A stretch of 52,371 bases of DNA from positions 1-52,371 of the forward strand of contig JALHRW010000011.1 in NCBI GenBank assembly GCA_022841245.1. Direction: 5' to 3'. Made by a program: the position numbers and the translations under genes. Shown here piece after piece: positions 34,307 to 44,500 of this stretch (positions are counted from its first letter, which is position 1; the number at the start of each line of letters is the position of its first letter). The notes beneath the pieces were generated by a model. The model did no database searches, was not told the origin of the DNA, and saw only the letters and a list, made by a program, of their open reading frames with translations. This DNA is from Planctomycetota bacterium (GTDB lineage Bacteria > Planctomycetota > UBA11346).

Positions 34307-35383
34307 ATGCGCCTCCTCTCCGCCACCGCCGCCATCCTGCTCGCCCTGCCCGGCACCGGTTGCGCCTCGCGGCAGCGCTCGCCAGCGCCGGCCGACACCG
34401 TCCCAGCGATCAACCCGCGCACCACTGCCGGCTGGCGCGACAATCTGCTCAACGGCACGCTGCTCGCGGCGATGGTCTACGGCGCCGGCCGCGACCACGA
34501 CGGCCTCGAGCAAGGCGGCTTCGAGAACCTGCGCGCGCTGATGCCCGGGCTGTCGGTCGAGCACCGCCTCGAGCTGTTCGCTGCGCGCGGGCTGCACGCC
34601 GCCTACATCGCTCCGCGGTTGTGGCTCATGCCGTGGGTGCGCTATCCCGAGCTGTACGTGCTCGGGGACACCCACGACCAGTCGCTGAGCATCGTCTTCG
34701 TCGGCAGCAACGACGCGCAGGACTGGTACCAGAACGCCAAGACCAGCGTCTACGAGGACTCGCCCGAGGCGGAGCGGCCGTTCATCCCCAGCGGCCACGC
34801 CGGTTTCCGCCGCGGCGTGCGCAACCTCATCGCCGCCGGCTTCTTCGCCAAGGACCTGCCGGGACTGGCGCAGGAATGGGGCATCGCACCTGGTCCCGAC
34901 GGCCGCATCCCGGTCTTCGTCGCCGGCCACAGCCTCGGCGCTGCCATGGCTCAGATGTCGCTGCCGTGCATCGAAGGCTGGCACCACACCGGAGCCGACG
35001 ACCACGGCTTCTTCGGCCTGGAGAAGAGCGGCGGGCTGTTCGCGGTGCGCGGCGTCTACCTCATCGCGCCGCCGTATGCCATCGCCTCGGACGAATTCAT
35101 CGCGCCGAAGCTCGACCACCAGCAGTGGCAACGCAACGTGCGCTGCTACGAATGGATGGTCGCCACCTACGGCGCGATCACCTGGAACGTGCTGCATGAC
35201 GCCGATGTGGTCTGCGCGATCTACGATGTGCGCAACGTCCATGAAGTGAGCATGAAACACCTCGGCCACCGCATACGCATCGACGGCCGGGGCCAGGCTC
35301 GCGTCGATGACGGGGCGTGGGGCAACCTGCGGCCACACGATTACTGGGGGTATTACCGCCAACTGCGCTCGCTGAAGGAGTAG
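34307..35383 (+). CDS. Lipase class 3-like lipoprotein
   Basis: The 358-residue product begins with a lipoprotein-type leader and a possible lipobox cysteine (LPGTGC). It carries a GHSLG nucleophile elbow (S209) in VFVAGHSLGAAMAQM, with SIVFVGSNDAQDWYQNAK upstream, typical of class 3 lipases. A likely acid and histidine follow (DAD..., NVHEV region). It is predicted to be anchored to a membrane and hydrolyse an ester. It lies 23 bases downstream of the RluA-family gene. A heptamer array begins after its stop. Substrate is not known. Confidence 0.75.
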   Translation: MRLLSATAAILLALPGTGCASRQRSPAPADTVPAINPRTTAGWRDNLLNGTLLAAMVYGAGRDHDGLEQGGFENLRALMPGLSVEHRLELFAARGLHAAYIAPRLWLMPWVRYPELYVLGDTHDQSLSIVFVGSNDAQDWYQNAKTSVYEDSPEAERPFIPSGHAGFRRGVRNLIAAGFFAKDLPGLAQEWGIAPGPDGRIPVFVAGHSLGAAMAQMSLPCIEGWHHTGADDHGFFGLEKSGGLFAVRGVYLIAPPYAIASDEFIAPKLDHQQWQRNVRCYEWMVATYGAITWNVLHDADVVCAIYDVRNVHEVSMKHLGHRIRIDGRGQARVDDGAWGNLRPHDYWGYYRQLRSLKE

Positions 35384-35407
35384 AGGGGCTGGAAGCTGGG
35401 TTGCGGC

Positions 35408-35480
35408 CAGCGGCCAGCGGCCAGCGGCCAGCAGCCAGCAGCCAGCGGCCAGCGGCAGCCACCGACCAGCAGCCAGCGAC
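35408..35480. repeat. CAGCRRC heptamer array downstream of the lipase-like gene
   Basis: Seven contiguous heptamers (35408-35456) followed by an irregular 10-base spacer and two more (35467-35480) lie in the 223-bp gap between the lipase-like gene and the hemerythrin gene. The rest of the gap shows no gene or structure I can support. Confidence 0.9.
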
Positions 35481-35606
35481 CGCACAGCGCCCATCCTCCA
35501 CGACACGATCCACGGCTCGCTGTCATACCGATTCGTCGCACCGCTGGCCGGCGGCCCCATTGCCCCCTCCCACCCCGCGCTGATGCTCCCCTTTCCGGAG
35601 CCCGTC

Positions 35607-36011
35607 ATGCAGGCACTGCCCGAATTCCGCTTCACCAGCGATCTCCGCACCGGCATCCAGGCGATCGACCGCCAGCATGTCGAGTGGTTCCAGGCCCTGG
35701 AGACGCTGCGCAAGGCGGTGGCCGCCGGGCGTGGCGAGCGCACCGTCGCCCAGGCCCTGGCCTTCGCCGTCAGCTACACCCAGCGCCACTTCGGCGACGA
35801 GGAGGCGGCGATGGCCAAGGCCGGCTACGCCGGACTGGCCGAACACCGCGCGCTGCATGCCCAGCTCGCCGCCCGTCTGGCCGAGCTCACCGCCCAGCAC
35901 GGCAACGACTTCGACTGCGCCCAGGAGGTGCTCACGCTGATGGGCGGCTGGATCCGCGAGCACATCGCCGGCAGCGACAAGCTCTACGTCCCCGCCTTGG
36001 CGAAAGGCTGA
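35607..36011 (+). CDS. Bacteriohemerythrin
   Basis: The 134-residue single-domain protein contains the full set of di-iron ligands: H24, H61 and E65 (H-x3-E), H80 and H84 (H-x3-H), H119 and D124 (H-x4-D). Bacteriohemerythrins bind O2 reversibly and serve in oxygen sensing, storage or delivery. There is no signal peptide. The ATG at 35607 has GGAG seven bases upstream; an in-frame start at 35583 would add eight residues. It is three bases upstream of a deacetylase gene, probably in one transcript. Confidence 0.93.
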   Translation: MQALPEFRFTSDLRTGIQAIDRQHVEWFQALETLRKAVAAGRGERTVAQALAFAVSYTQRHFGDEEAAMAKAGYAGLAEHRALHAQLAARLAELTAQHGNDFDCAQEVLTLMGGWIREHIAGSDKLYVPALAKG

Positions 36012-36014
36012 GGC

Positions 36015-36668
36015 ATGCGCGTCTGCCAATGCTGGGATGATGGCGTGGTCGACGATATCCGCGTCTGCGAGGTGCTGCGCCGGCACGGCGCCACGGCCAG
36101 CTTCAACCTCAACCTCGGCCTGCACCGCGAAGAACGCTATTCCGGTTGGATGTACAAAGGGACCAAGGCGGTGTGGAAGCTGGCGCGCAGCGAGCTCGTC
36201 CACACCTACCGCGGCTTCCTCGTCGCCAACCACACCCTGACCCATCCGCACCCGAAGCAGCTCGACGACGACGCGCTCGCGCACGAGATCCGCGCCAACA
36301 AGGCCCAGCTCGAGGCGCTGTTCGGCTATCCCGTGCTCGGCTTCGCCTATCCCTTCGGCGAACACGACGACCGCGTCTGCGCCGCGGTGCGCGATGCCGG
36401 CCACGTCTACGCCCGCACCTGCAACAACACCGAGGCCGTGCTGCCCTGCGCCGATCCGATGCGCCTGGCCAGTTCGTGCCACTTCCTGGCCGCCGACTTC
36501 TGGGAGCGCTTCGAACGAGTCCGCGCCGCCGACGGCCTGTTCTACTTCTGGGGCCACTCCTACGAAGTCATGGACGAGGCCGGCTGGTGGGCCTTCGACC
36601 GGCAGATCGCCCGCATCTCCGCCGAACCGCGAGCACGCTGGGTCGATCTGCCGGAACTGTTCGCCTAG
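36015..36668 (+). CDS. Polysaccharide deacetylase-like protein, no signal peptide
   Basis: The 217-residue product has NodB-type motifs: CWDDG at the N-terminus with the metal-binding aspartates, NHTLTH with two ligand histidines (H-x3-H), and the FAYPFGEHDDR stretch. The domain starts at residue 1, so it has no export signal and must act in the cytoplasm or be exported another way. It begins three bases after the hemerythrin stop. It is distinct from the secreted deacetylase at 13002. Its stop overlaps the convergent DUF2780 gene by four bases. Confidence 0.8.
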   Translation: MRVCQCWDDGVVDDIRVCEVLRRHGATASFNLNLGLHREERYSGWMYKGTKAVWKLARSELVHTYRGFLVANHTLTHPHPKQLDDDALAHEIRANKAQLEALFGYPVLGFAYPFGEHDDRVCAAVRDAGHVYARTCNNTEAVLPCADPMRLASSCHFLAADFWERFERVRAADGLFYFWGHSYEVMDEAGWWAFDRQIARISAEPRARWVDLPELFA

Positions 36669-37003
36669 ACCAGCTTGGCCAGCGCCGCCTTCAGCGCCTC
36701 GCTGCCGTTCGACTGGATGAACCCCATCACCACCTTGGCGATCGGCCCGGCCTTGCCGAGGTCGATGCCGAGCTGCGACAGCACCGAGGCGAGAGCGCCC
36801 TTGTCGCCGAGCATCGCCGCCATGCCGGACGGCTTCGGCGCCCCGCCGATCATGCCGGACAGGCCGGGCACGAGCTTGCCGAGTTCGCCGAACAGGTCAG
36901 GCGGCAGCTTGCCCTGGGCGATGCGGCCGATGGCGCCGACCGCGCCTTCAGCCTGCGGCTGGCTGAGCCCGACGGTGGAGATGAGTTGTTCGATCAGTGA
37001 CAT
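36665..37003 (-). CDS. DUF2780-like small protein
   Basis: The 112-residue product resembles the DUF2780 family: an amphipathic, alpha-helical, Gly/Ala-rich protein with a central MIGGAPKPSGMAAMLGDKGALASVLSQLGI region. I know no established function. It converges on the deacetylase gene with a 4-base overlap, and a CAGCGGC array lies 18 bases upstream of its start. Confidence 0.6.
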   Translation of the reverse strand: MSLIEQLISTVGLSQPQAEGAVGAIGRIAQGKLPPDLFGELGKLVPGLSGMIGGAPKPSGMAAMLGDKGALASVLSQLGIDLGKAGPIAKVVMGFIQSNGSEALKAALAKLV

Positions 37004-37021
37004 GACGGCACGCTACGCGGC

Positions 37022-37070
37022 CAGCGGCCAGCGGCCAGCGGCCAGCGGCCAGCGGCCAGCGGCCAGCGGC
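37022..37070. repeat. CAGCGGC heptamer array, seven units
   Basis: Seven perfect CAGCGGC units lie between the DUF2780 gene and the stop of the beta-barrel gene, eight bases beyond that stop. This is the rightmost array; none occurs from here to 52371. Confidence 0.95.
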
Positions 37071-37078
37071 GGCCTCTC

Positions 37079-37711
37079 CTACTCCAGCGGCGTCGGCACG
37101 TCGTCAATGCGCCATGACATGACCAGGCCGGCATACCAGCCGGACTGCTCCAGCATCACGTCGCTGTCATCGCCGCTGAGATCATGCTCGGCGATCAGCC
37201 AACCAGCCATCAGGCCGGCGTTGAAGCCGCGGGTGAACTGCCAGGTACCGGTGATGCGGGCTTCATACGCGACGGTGGTACCGTCGGCCTCGTAGGTTCC
37301 CGCCGCCGCCGTGCCGGGGAGCCGCAACGTGCTGAGCCCGTAGCCGACCAGACCCTCGCCGAGGAGCGTCAGCTGATCGGTCAGAGCCCAGCCCAGGCCG
37401 GCCGATGCCTTCGCCATCATCGTGTTGAGCCCATCGCCACCATCGTAGCTCTGACCCTCGAAGGTCAGGTCGGCTCCAGCAACGAGACCCAAGCGGTCGC
37501 CGGCATGGGCGAACGACCAGCGGATGCCGCCCTCCAGGGCCAGGCCGCCTTCAAAGGCATCGCTGCCCTTCACCTCGGCCAGCGGCGAGGTGATGGTGAA
37601 GTCGAACTCGGTCGGACGCGTCGCCACGCCCAGTCGGAGATCGCGCACGACCAGCTCGGCGGCCGCGGCGCAGGGGAGGAGGATGCAGCTGAGGAGGAGT
37701 GGTCGGATCAC
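37079..37711 (-). CDS. Small outer-membrane beta-barrel-like protein
   Basis: The 210-residue product has a signal peptide (MIRPLLLSCILLPCAAAAE) and alternating-polarity strands ending in aromatic or charged residues, such as LGLVAGADLTFEG, MMAKASAGLGWALTD, TVAYEARITGTWQFT and GWYAGLVMSWRIDD, which suggests an eight-stranded outer-membrane barrel. Its GTG start overlaps the stop of the upstream FGE-like lipoprotein gene (GTGA), so it ends the four-gene operon that starts with the transmembrane kinase. It may help export or anchor the giant beta-helix protein; that is speculation. Confidence 0.6.
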   Translation of the reverse strand: MIRPLLLSCILLPCAAAAELVVRDLRLGVATRPTEFDFTITSPLAEVKGSDAFEGGLALEGGIRWSFAHAGDRLGLVAGADLTFEGQSYDGGDGLNTMMAKASAGLGWALTDQLTLLGEGLVGYGLSTLRLPGTAAAGTYEADGTTVAYEARITGTWQFTRGFNAGLMAGWLIAEHDLSGDDSDVMLEQSGWYAGLVMSWRIDDVPTPLE

Positions 37712-38565
37712 GGGATGAGCACCAGGCGGGCGCCGATGAGGGCGTGGTCGACGTCGGGGAGCAGGCCCTGGCCAGCACCGGCCGTGGCCTCGGCCCGCGC
37801 CAGCGAAGCCGGATCATACCACGAGCCGCCGAGCACGGCGGTGCCGCCGTCGACCCACTCCCAGACGTTGCCGTGCAGGTCGTAGAGGCCCGCGGAGCTG
37901 GCCGAGCGCGAACCCACCGTGGCCGGCCCGCCAGCGTCGATCTGGGTGGTGCCGCTTGCGAGGCGTGCGCTTGATAGGGCGGTTTCGCGAACCACCGCCT
38001 GGGCGGCGAGGTTGGCGCGATCGGCCTGCGCGCCCCAGCTGTAGCCGCTGGTTGCGCCGACCGCGGCCCGCCACTGAGCCGAGGTCGGGATGGCCAGACG
38101 GGCGCCGCTGGACGGCGAGAACGCGGCCAGCGCGGTCGACAGGTCGTCTGCGGGCAGGTTGAAGGCCGGATAGCTGCCGCCGTAGGCGGTGACCGGGACG
38201 ACGGTGGTCGGCACGTCGGTCCACGGCGAGTCGGCGATCGGATCGATACGCAGCCACTGCGCCTGGGTCAGCTCGAAGACCGCGATCAGGGCCTGGCCCG
38301 AGCCGCTGCCGACACGGCGGAAGACGATGTGCGTATTGCGGTAATCCGCGTTCGACTGCAGGTCGGGGATGGCGGCGAGATAGCGCACGCCACCGCCGAC
38401 CAGGTCGAGCACGGCGTAGTCCGATGTCGTCACGCCGACGGCGTTGCCCAGCTCGCCGCTCGACGAGCCGCCGGTCGAGGGACCGCCCATGTCGCAGCCA
38501 GCGACGAGCACTGCCAGAGCGGGCGCCAGGATACGTCGGATGCACATGCGATGGTCCTGCCTCAT
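37708..38565 (-). CDS. FGE-sulfatase-like (SUMF1-like) lipoprotein without catalytic cysteines
   Basis: The 285-residue product has a lipoprotein leader ending in the lipobox VAGC and a domain of formylglycine-generating-enzyme (FGE) fold, with LPADDLSTALAAF, LAIPTSAQWRAAVG, LYDLHGNVWEWVDGGTAVLGGSWYDP. The GNVWEW and GGSW motifs are diagnostic of this fold. FGE's two catalytic cysteines after GGSW are absent here (YDPASLARAEATAG), so it is likely a binding or scaffold domain, as in many kinase-linked members. The ATG overlaps the giant protein stop (ATGA); an internal ATG at 38547 also has an AGGA nearby. It sits between the giant surface protein and the small barrel. Confidence 0.75.
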   Translation of the reverse strand: MRQDHRMCIRRILAPALAVLVAGCDMGGPSTGGSSSGELGNAVGVTTSDYAVLDLVGGGVRYLAAIPDLQSNADYRNTHIVFRRVGSGSGQALIAVFELTQAQWLRIDPIADSPWTDVPTTVVPVTAYGGSYPAFNLPADDLSTALAAFSPSSGARLAIPTSAQWRAAVGATSGYSWGAQADRANLAAQAVVRETALSSARLASGTTQIDAGGPATVGSRSASSAGLYDLHGNVWEWVDGGTAVLGGSWYDPASLARAEATAGAGQGLLPDVDHALIGARLVLIP

Positions 38566-41500
38566 CCGTTGGTCCCTCCCGTGCCGACGCGGAGCAGAAT
38601 CGGCAGCAGTGCGGCCGAGCCGGTGGTCGGATCGGTAGCGAGTATGCCGAAGCGCCAGTACTGCGGCAGCGTACCGGGCGGCGGCGGCACCGCCGGCCAG
38701 CTGATCACGCCGGTCGAGGGGCTGAAGCCCAGCAATCCGGCGCCAGTTCCCAGGGTGATGCCGCCCGGGCCGGTCGGAACGTCGATCAGCTCGAAGTGCA
38801 CCGTCCCGGCTCCGCTGGGCAGCCGCAGCTGCGGCGTGTAGCTGAACGATCCGCCGGTGAGGTTGTCCACCGTCATGCGCGGCACGTTGAGGAAGGCTAG
38901 GCCGGCTCCGCCCGCCGCGATGCGGATCGGCACCGTCACCTGCCGGCTGGCAGCATCGTAGCGCGCAGCAGCGCCGCTGCCGTCGACCCGCGTCGCCGAC
39001 GGGCTGACGCTGAAGTCCCGATCGGTGACCGTCACGATGAAGGAGTCCTCGAGCACGTCGCTCGTCAGGCTGTTCGGCAGGAAGTTCGGCCGGTAGGTGA
39101 ACGTCCCATCGGGATTGAACACCAGCGTGCCCTGCAACGCGCCCTGGAACAGAGTCAGGGTGACGTTCGCAGCGAGTTCGCCCTCGGGATCGCTCGGCGT
39201 CACCCGACCGCTCCGCAGCAGGTTCGGGATGCCCGGCATGGCGGTGGCGGCATACGGCGTGCCGTTGACGTCGATGGTCAAGCTGAGCGTGGGAGCATCG
39301 TTGAAGAGGTCGATGTTCAGCGGGAAGGCGACGATGGTCGTGCCGCCGGCGAGCGAGCCGTCATTGGCCCGCAGCTCGATCGAGCGTCCGGTCGCGGCCG
39401 GTGCCGAGTTGCTGGTGCGGAAGCTCGCTGCCTGCAGCAGGGCGCTGACGCGCGCCTCGGTGGCGTTGGCGTTCAGCGTCACGGTCAGGCTGCTGGTCGT
39501 CGCAACCAGGCTGCCGATCGCGGTACCCGAGAGCGAGACGGTGCCGTCGCCGGCCACCGCCACGCCGTTGCCGACGAATGACAGCTCGTCGCCGCTCTCG
39601 CCGTTGAGCAGGGTGACCTTGAGCAGACCACCGTCGAGCGGGTCGATGCTCGCCGCGAGCGTGGCGGCGGGGACCAGGGCGCCCCAGTCACCCGGCTTGG
39701 TGGCTTCCTCCTCCCACACGGTGGCGCCGGGCAGGCCGCTGATCACCGGCGGCCCGGTGCCCTGGATGGTGAAGCGCATCAGGTAGAGCGGACTTTCGGC
39801 CCCGAGATTGTCGACGCACGAGTAGAGGATCGCGTCGTTTCCGCCGACCGCGCCGGTGCTGATGTAGCGTACGCTGCCGGCGTCGATGTCGGCCTGGGTC
39901 CAGCTCGAGATCGGCGACACGAGGGTGTCGCTGCTGACCTGCTCCCAGATCGAGCCGTTGTAGCGCTCGATGCGGCCCTGGCTCGGATCCAGCTCGATGC
40001 TGAAAACCAGCTGGGCCGCCGTCGCCACGCCTTCGGGATCGACCGCCTGCACCAGCTTGTTCGACGGACCGCTGCCGACCAGAGCGCTGAACAGCACCGA
40101 CGAGCCCGGCGGGCCGACGCTGTAGGCCGGAGGCGTGGTGCTGGTCGAGGTGGTGCCGGGCGTCGTGTCGATGCCGGTGACGACCTCAGGCGCGCGGTTG
40201 CGCTGGAGGATCATCGAGGTGCCGCCGTCGATCAGACGGTAGTTCGCCGCCGTGCCGCCCGGGATCCCGGCGTCGTAGGTGACCGTCGTGTCGCCAGCGG
40301 TGTACGTCCACGCCGCGCCAGCGGAGATGATCGAGTAGTCGCCAGCACCGAAGGCTGCGGCATTGGGCAGGCCGGCGACGTGCAGCTCGGAACCGTTGGC
40401 CACGGTGACCGCTCCGGCCACGGCGAGCAGGTCGTTGGCGGTGCCGAGGTCGAAGTCGAGCACGGCCGTGGCGCCGACCGCCAGGCTGACCGCGGACAGC
40501 ACGCCGGCGGCCGACACCCCGCCGGGACGGACGGTGCCGTTGACGATCGCCACGCCCAGTGTGCCGCTGCCGCTGAGCACGGCGGAGGCGCCGATGGTGC
40601 AGGTGCTGGCCGCGGCAACGCTGCCATTGATGCGGAACTGGCCGGCATTCACCGCGATGGCTCCGGTGTAGCTGGGATTGGCGCCGATGCCGTCGTTGGC
40701 GCTCAGCAGGTTGAGCGCGCCCAGGCCGGCCTTGGTCAGCGAGCCGGTGCCGTAGAGCGAGCCGCCGATCGTGCTGTTGATGCCGACGGTGGTGTTGACG
40801 ACCAGTCCACCTGCGCCGAGCAGCTGCAGATTCTGGCCAGCGGAGGTGTCCAGCCCGGGCACCGTCAGGGTGGAGGCGCCGGTGGTGACCGTGCCACCAG
40901 CCAGCGTGACTTGGAGCACGCGCGAGGCATTGAACGACACCGGTGCAGACACCGCCAGGGTGCCGCCATTGAGCGCCACGGCGTTGCCGGCGGCGCCGAA
41001 CGAGTCCTCGTCAGCGACCTGCACCGTGCCGACGGTGATGACCACCGTGCCGGTGAAGTCGCTGGTGAGATCGCTGAGCACGAGGGTTCCGGCGCCGATC
41101 TTCTCGACGCCGCCCGAGCCGCGGATGCGGCTGGCGATGGTGGCGCTGCCGGAGGCCACCGCCACGGTCGCCGGTTTGCTCGCGCCTGGGCTGAGCTGCA
41201 TCACGCCGGTGCCGACGCTGGCGCCGGACGCCAGCTGCAGCGCTCCGGCACCGCCGCCGTCGCCGACCAGGGTCAGCGGTTCGCTCAGGGCATAGGCGCC
41301 GTTGACCTGCAGGCTGGCTCCGTCCGCCACCTGCGTACCGCTGGCGCTGCCGCCGAGCGCGCCAGCGTCGTCGATGCTCACGACGCCTGCGGATATGGCG
41401 AACGGCCCGGTGAAGCCGGCGTTGGCGGCGGCCAGCACCAGCGTGCCCGTGCCGGTCTTGCCCAGGCTGCCCGCGCCGCTGACCAGTCCCGGCCAGGTCA

Positions 41501-44500
41501 GGGTCTGGGATGCGGCCACGCTGACCGTCCCCCCTCCCGAACCGATGGTCAGGGTCCTGCTCGAACCGGTGCCGGCGGGGCCGGTGGTGGCGCTGAGGCC
41601 GGTGGTCACATGCAGCGTGCCGCCATCGAGGCTCAGGTCGCTGGCGCCGAGGTGGCGGTAGTCGGAGATCTGCAGCGTGCCCGCGAGCACGGCGGTCGAG
41701 GCCTGCGTGCAGGTCGTCGAGCCCATGACCAGGGTGCCGGCGCCAAGCTTGGTCAGGGCCCCGGGGCCGTTGATCGCGGCGCTGGTCAGGGTGGTGCCGG
41801 AGGCGACGTCCAGCGTGCCGGCGTCGGTCAGGTTGATCGCCTGGGGCAGGGTCAGCGCGCCGAGGGCGCCCTGCACGGCCAGGGTGCCGGGGTTGAGCAC
41901 GATGCTCGCGGCGGAGCCGAGGTGGAGGGCGCGGGCGATGCGCGCGGTGCTTGATCCGATGACCGTGACCACGCCGGAACCCGAGCTGTCGGCCGAGGGC
42001 GACAGGGCGAGCGTGCCGCCGCCGGCGAGGGTCAGTCCGCCGGTGAACGCCGTCGCGCCGGTGGCCGAGAGGGTCGCGCCGCTGGCCACCGTCACGGTGT
42101 TGCCGCCGGCCACGGACAGCCCGGCGATGGTCTCATCGCCGTTCACGGCCAGGCCCGCGCCGGCATTCAGGGTGACCACCGAACCATTGCCGATGCCCTC
42201 GACGCCGACCGGCTTGTTGATCGTCAGGGTGCCGGTGACATTGGTGGCGCCGCTGTAGGTGCAGGCGCCCGGTCCCTGGATGGTCAGCGAGTTGCCCACG
42301 GTCAGGCCGAGCGCCCCGGTGATGCTGCCGGTGAGGGTTCCGCCGTTCGTAAGGGACGTGCCGGTAACCGTCAGGGTCGTCGCCGCACCGGTGTTGGTGA
42401 AGCGGCCACCGCCACCCGAGAGCTCGTGGATGCGGCAGGCGTTGCCCCGCAGATCGACCACCGCATTGGCATCGAGCGCCCATTTCTGGTCGGTCATGCC
42501 GGCATTGGCCGGGTTCATCGCCGGGATGGCGCTGGCATGGACGAGATTGACCGTGCCGCCGGTGACGGCGACGGGGCCGGTATAGATACCCGGCCAGCCG
42601 GTGATGATGCTGCCATTGCTGATGTTCAGGTTGATCGTGCCGGTCCCGCGCAGGGTGAGCAGGCTGCGGTAGAAGATGTTGGTGTGGGTCGGCTGACCGG
42701 CCACGGGCGCCTCCTGGATGGTGAGCTGGCTGCCGGTCTGCGTGGTCAGGATGACGGCGCCTTCGGATCCGTAGGGGCTGAACCCGGCAATGGTCGCGGT
42801 CACATTGGCGAGGACCTCGATCTCGCCGCCGGAGGGCAGGGTGAGCAGCTGGTATGAGTCGACCAGGCCCTGGGCCGTCAGGCCCGGACTGGCGCCTCCC
42901 GAGGCGAACTGCACCTTGGCAGCGATGACCTGGAAGGCAGCACTGGTCATCGCATGCCTGACCACCGCCGTCTTGGTCGAATCCGGCACCCCGTTGTCCC
43001 AGTTGCCGGCGATGCTCCAGTCGCCGGCGAACAGCGTCGTGGTGGTGATGCTGGTCGATGCGTCAAGGCCGACCGACGTCTTATAGATGGTGTAGAGGCC
43101 GGTTGCGAAGCCGACGGTGGCACCGTCCGGAAATCCGTTGGTGCTGAAGAGGTTGGCCGTGCCGGTGGTTCCGTTGACCTTGGTCAGCGAGAAGGTCGGC
43201 ACCACCCCGACGCGGGCGAGGCCGGCTGTGGCGTCGCCGCAGGTCAGCTGGCAGTCGCCTGCGCCGGCTGCGGTCAGGCTGACGAAGCTGGCGCCATTCG
43301 CGAACAGCAGCACGCCGATGGTCTCGGTGCGGTCGATGCCGGTCGGAGCCGTCATCGCGAAGGTTCCGCCGTTCATCGTCACCGTCAGATCGTCGCGCAG
43401 GCGGTTCGGATTGGCTGCACCGCCGGCATTGCTGATCGCGAAGGTCGCGCCGCTCTCCACCACCAGCGATCCGCTGAAGGTGATGCTGCCGGTGTCGCCG
43501 GCCAGGCTCAGGATTCCAGCGCTCACCGTGGTCGTCCCGGTGTAGGTGCTGGCCCCGGACAGGGTGACGGTACCCGCCGAATTCACCGTCAGCCCGCCGG
43601 TGCCGGCGATGGTGCCGGCGAAGGTCGGCGCGCCGGTCAGGGTCAGCGTGCCGCTGCCCATCTGGGCGGTGCCGCCGCCCGTCAGCGTGGCGAGCGAGAC
43701 CGAGGCGTTGGCGATCGTGCTCCAGGTCGCACCCGACTGCACGGCCAGTCCGGTGATGGCCGTTCCGGCGCCTGGGGTCAGATCGGCACGCAAGGTGCCG
43801 GCGCCGGCGATGGTAAACGACGCGCCGGTGCCCTGGCGGATGTCGTTGAAGGCGTGCGACCGGCCGCTGGCCACCGTCACGGTCGGGGCGCCGTTGATCG
43901 TCACGGTGCCGAAGGCCGCGTCGGCCGTGCCAGCGAGGGTCACGTCACCGGCGAGGGTGATCGCATTGCTCGGGCTGATCGCCGAGGTCGGCGCCAGGGT
44001 GCCGCCGCTGATCGTCACGGTGCCGTTGCCCAGCGAGCCGGCGTTGCCGATCGAGAGCGTCCCGCCGGTCAGGGCGAGGCTGCTGAAGTCGGTCGCGGTC
44101 GGCAGGCTCAGCGTGCCGCTGCCGCCGATGCTGGCTGCGCCGAGGAGGTTGGCCTCCGCCGCGGTGAGGCTCGCAGCCGCTCCCGAGGCGGTGGCGATCG
44201 CGCCGGCGCCGGTGAACTCGATCGGCTGCGCGATGGTGACGTTGCCCAGCGCCAGGGTACCGCCTGCGCCGATCTTCACCGAGGTGCCGCTGCCCAGGGT
44301 GGCGGCGCCGTCCACCGCCAGGGTGCCCGTCCCCGACACCGTGGTGTTGCCGCTGTGGGTGGAGGTCGTGCTGCCGTTGAGGGTGAACGTCGCGGCGGTG
44401 ACGTTCACCGCGAGGCTGCCGGTGAACGTGCCGCTCCAGCTGCCGCCGCCGGTGAAGGTCACGGCCGTGCCTGTCACCGTGCCGCCGCCGGTGAAGACGC

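Noticed and set aside
1..37070. Heptamer arrays as CRISPR repeats
   Set aside because: Units are contiguous with no spacers, the unit is only 7 bp, and no cas gene is present.
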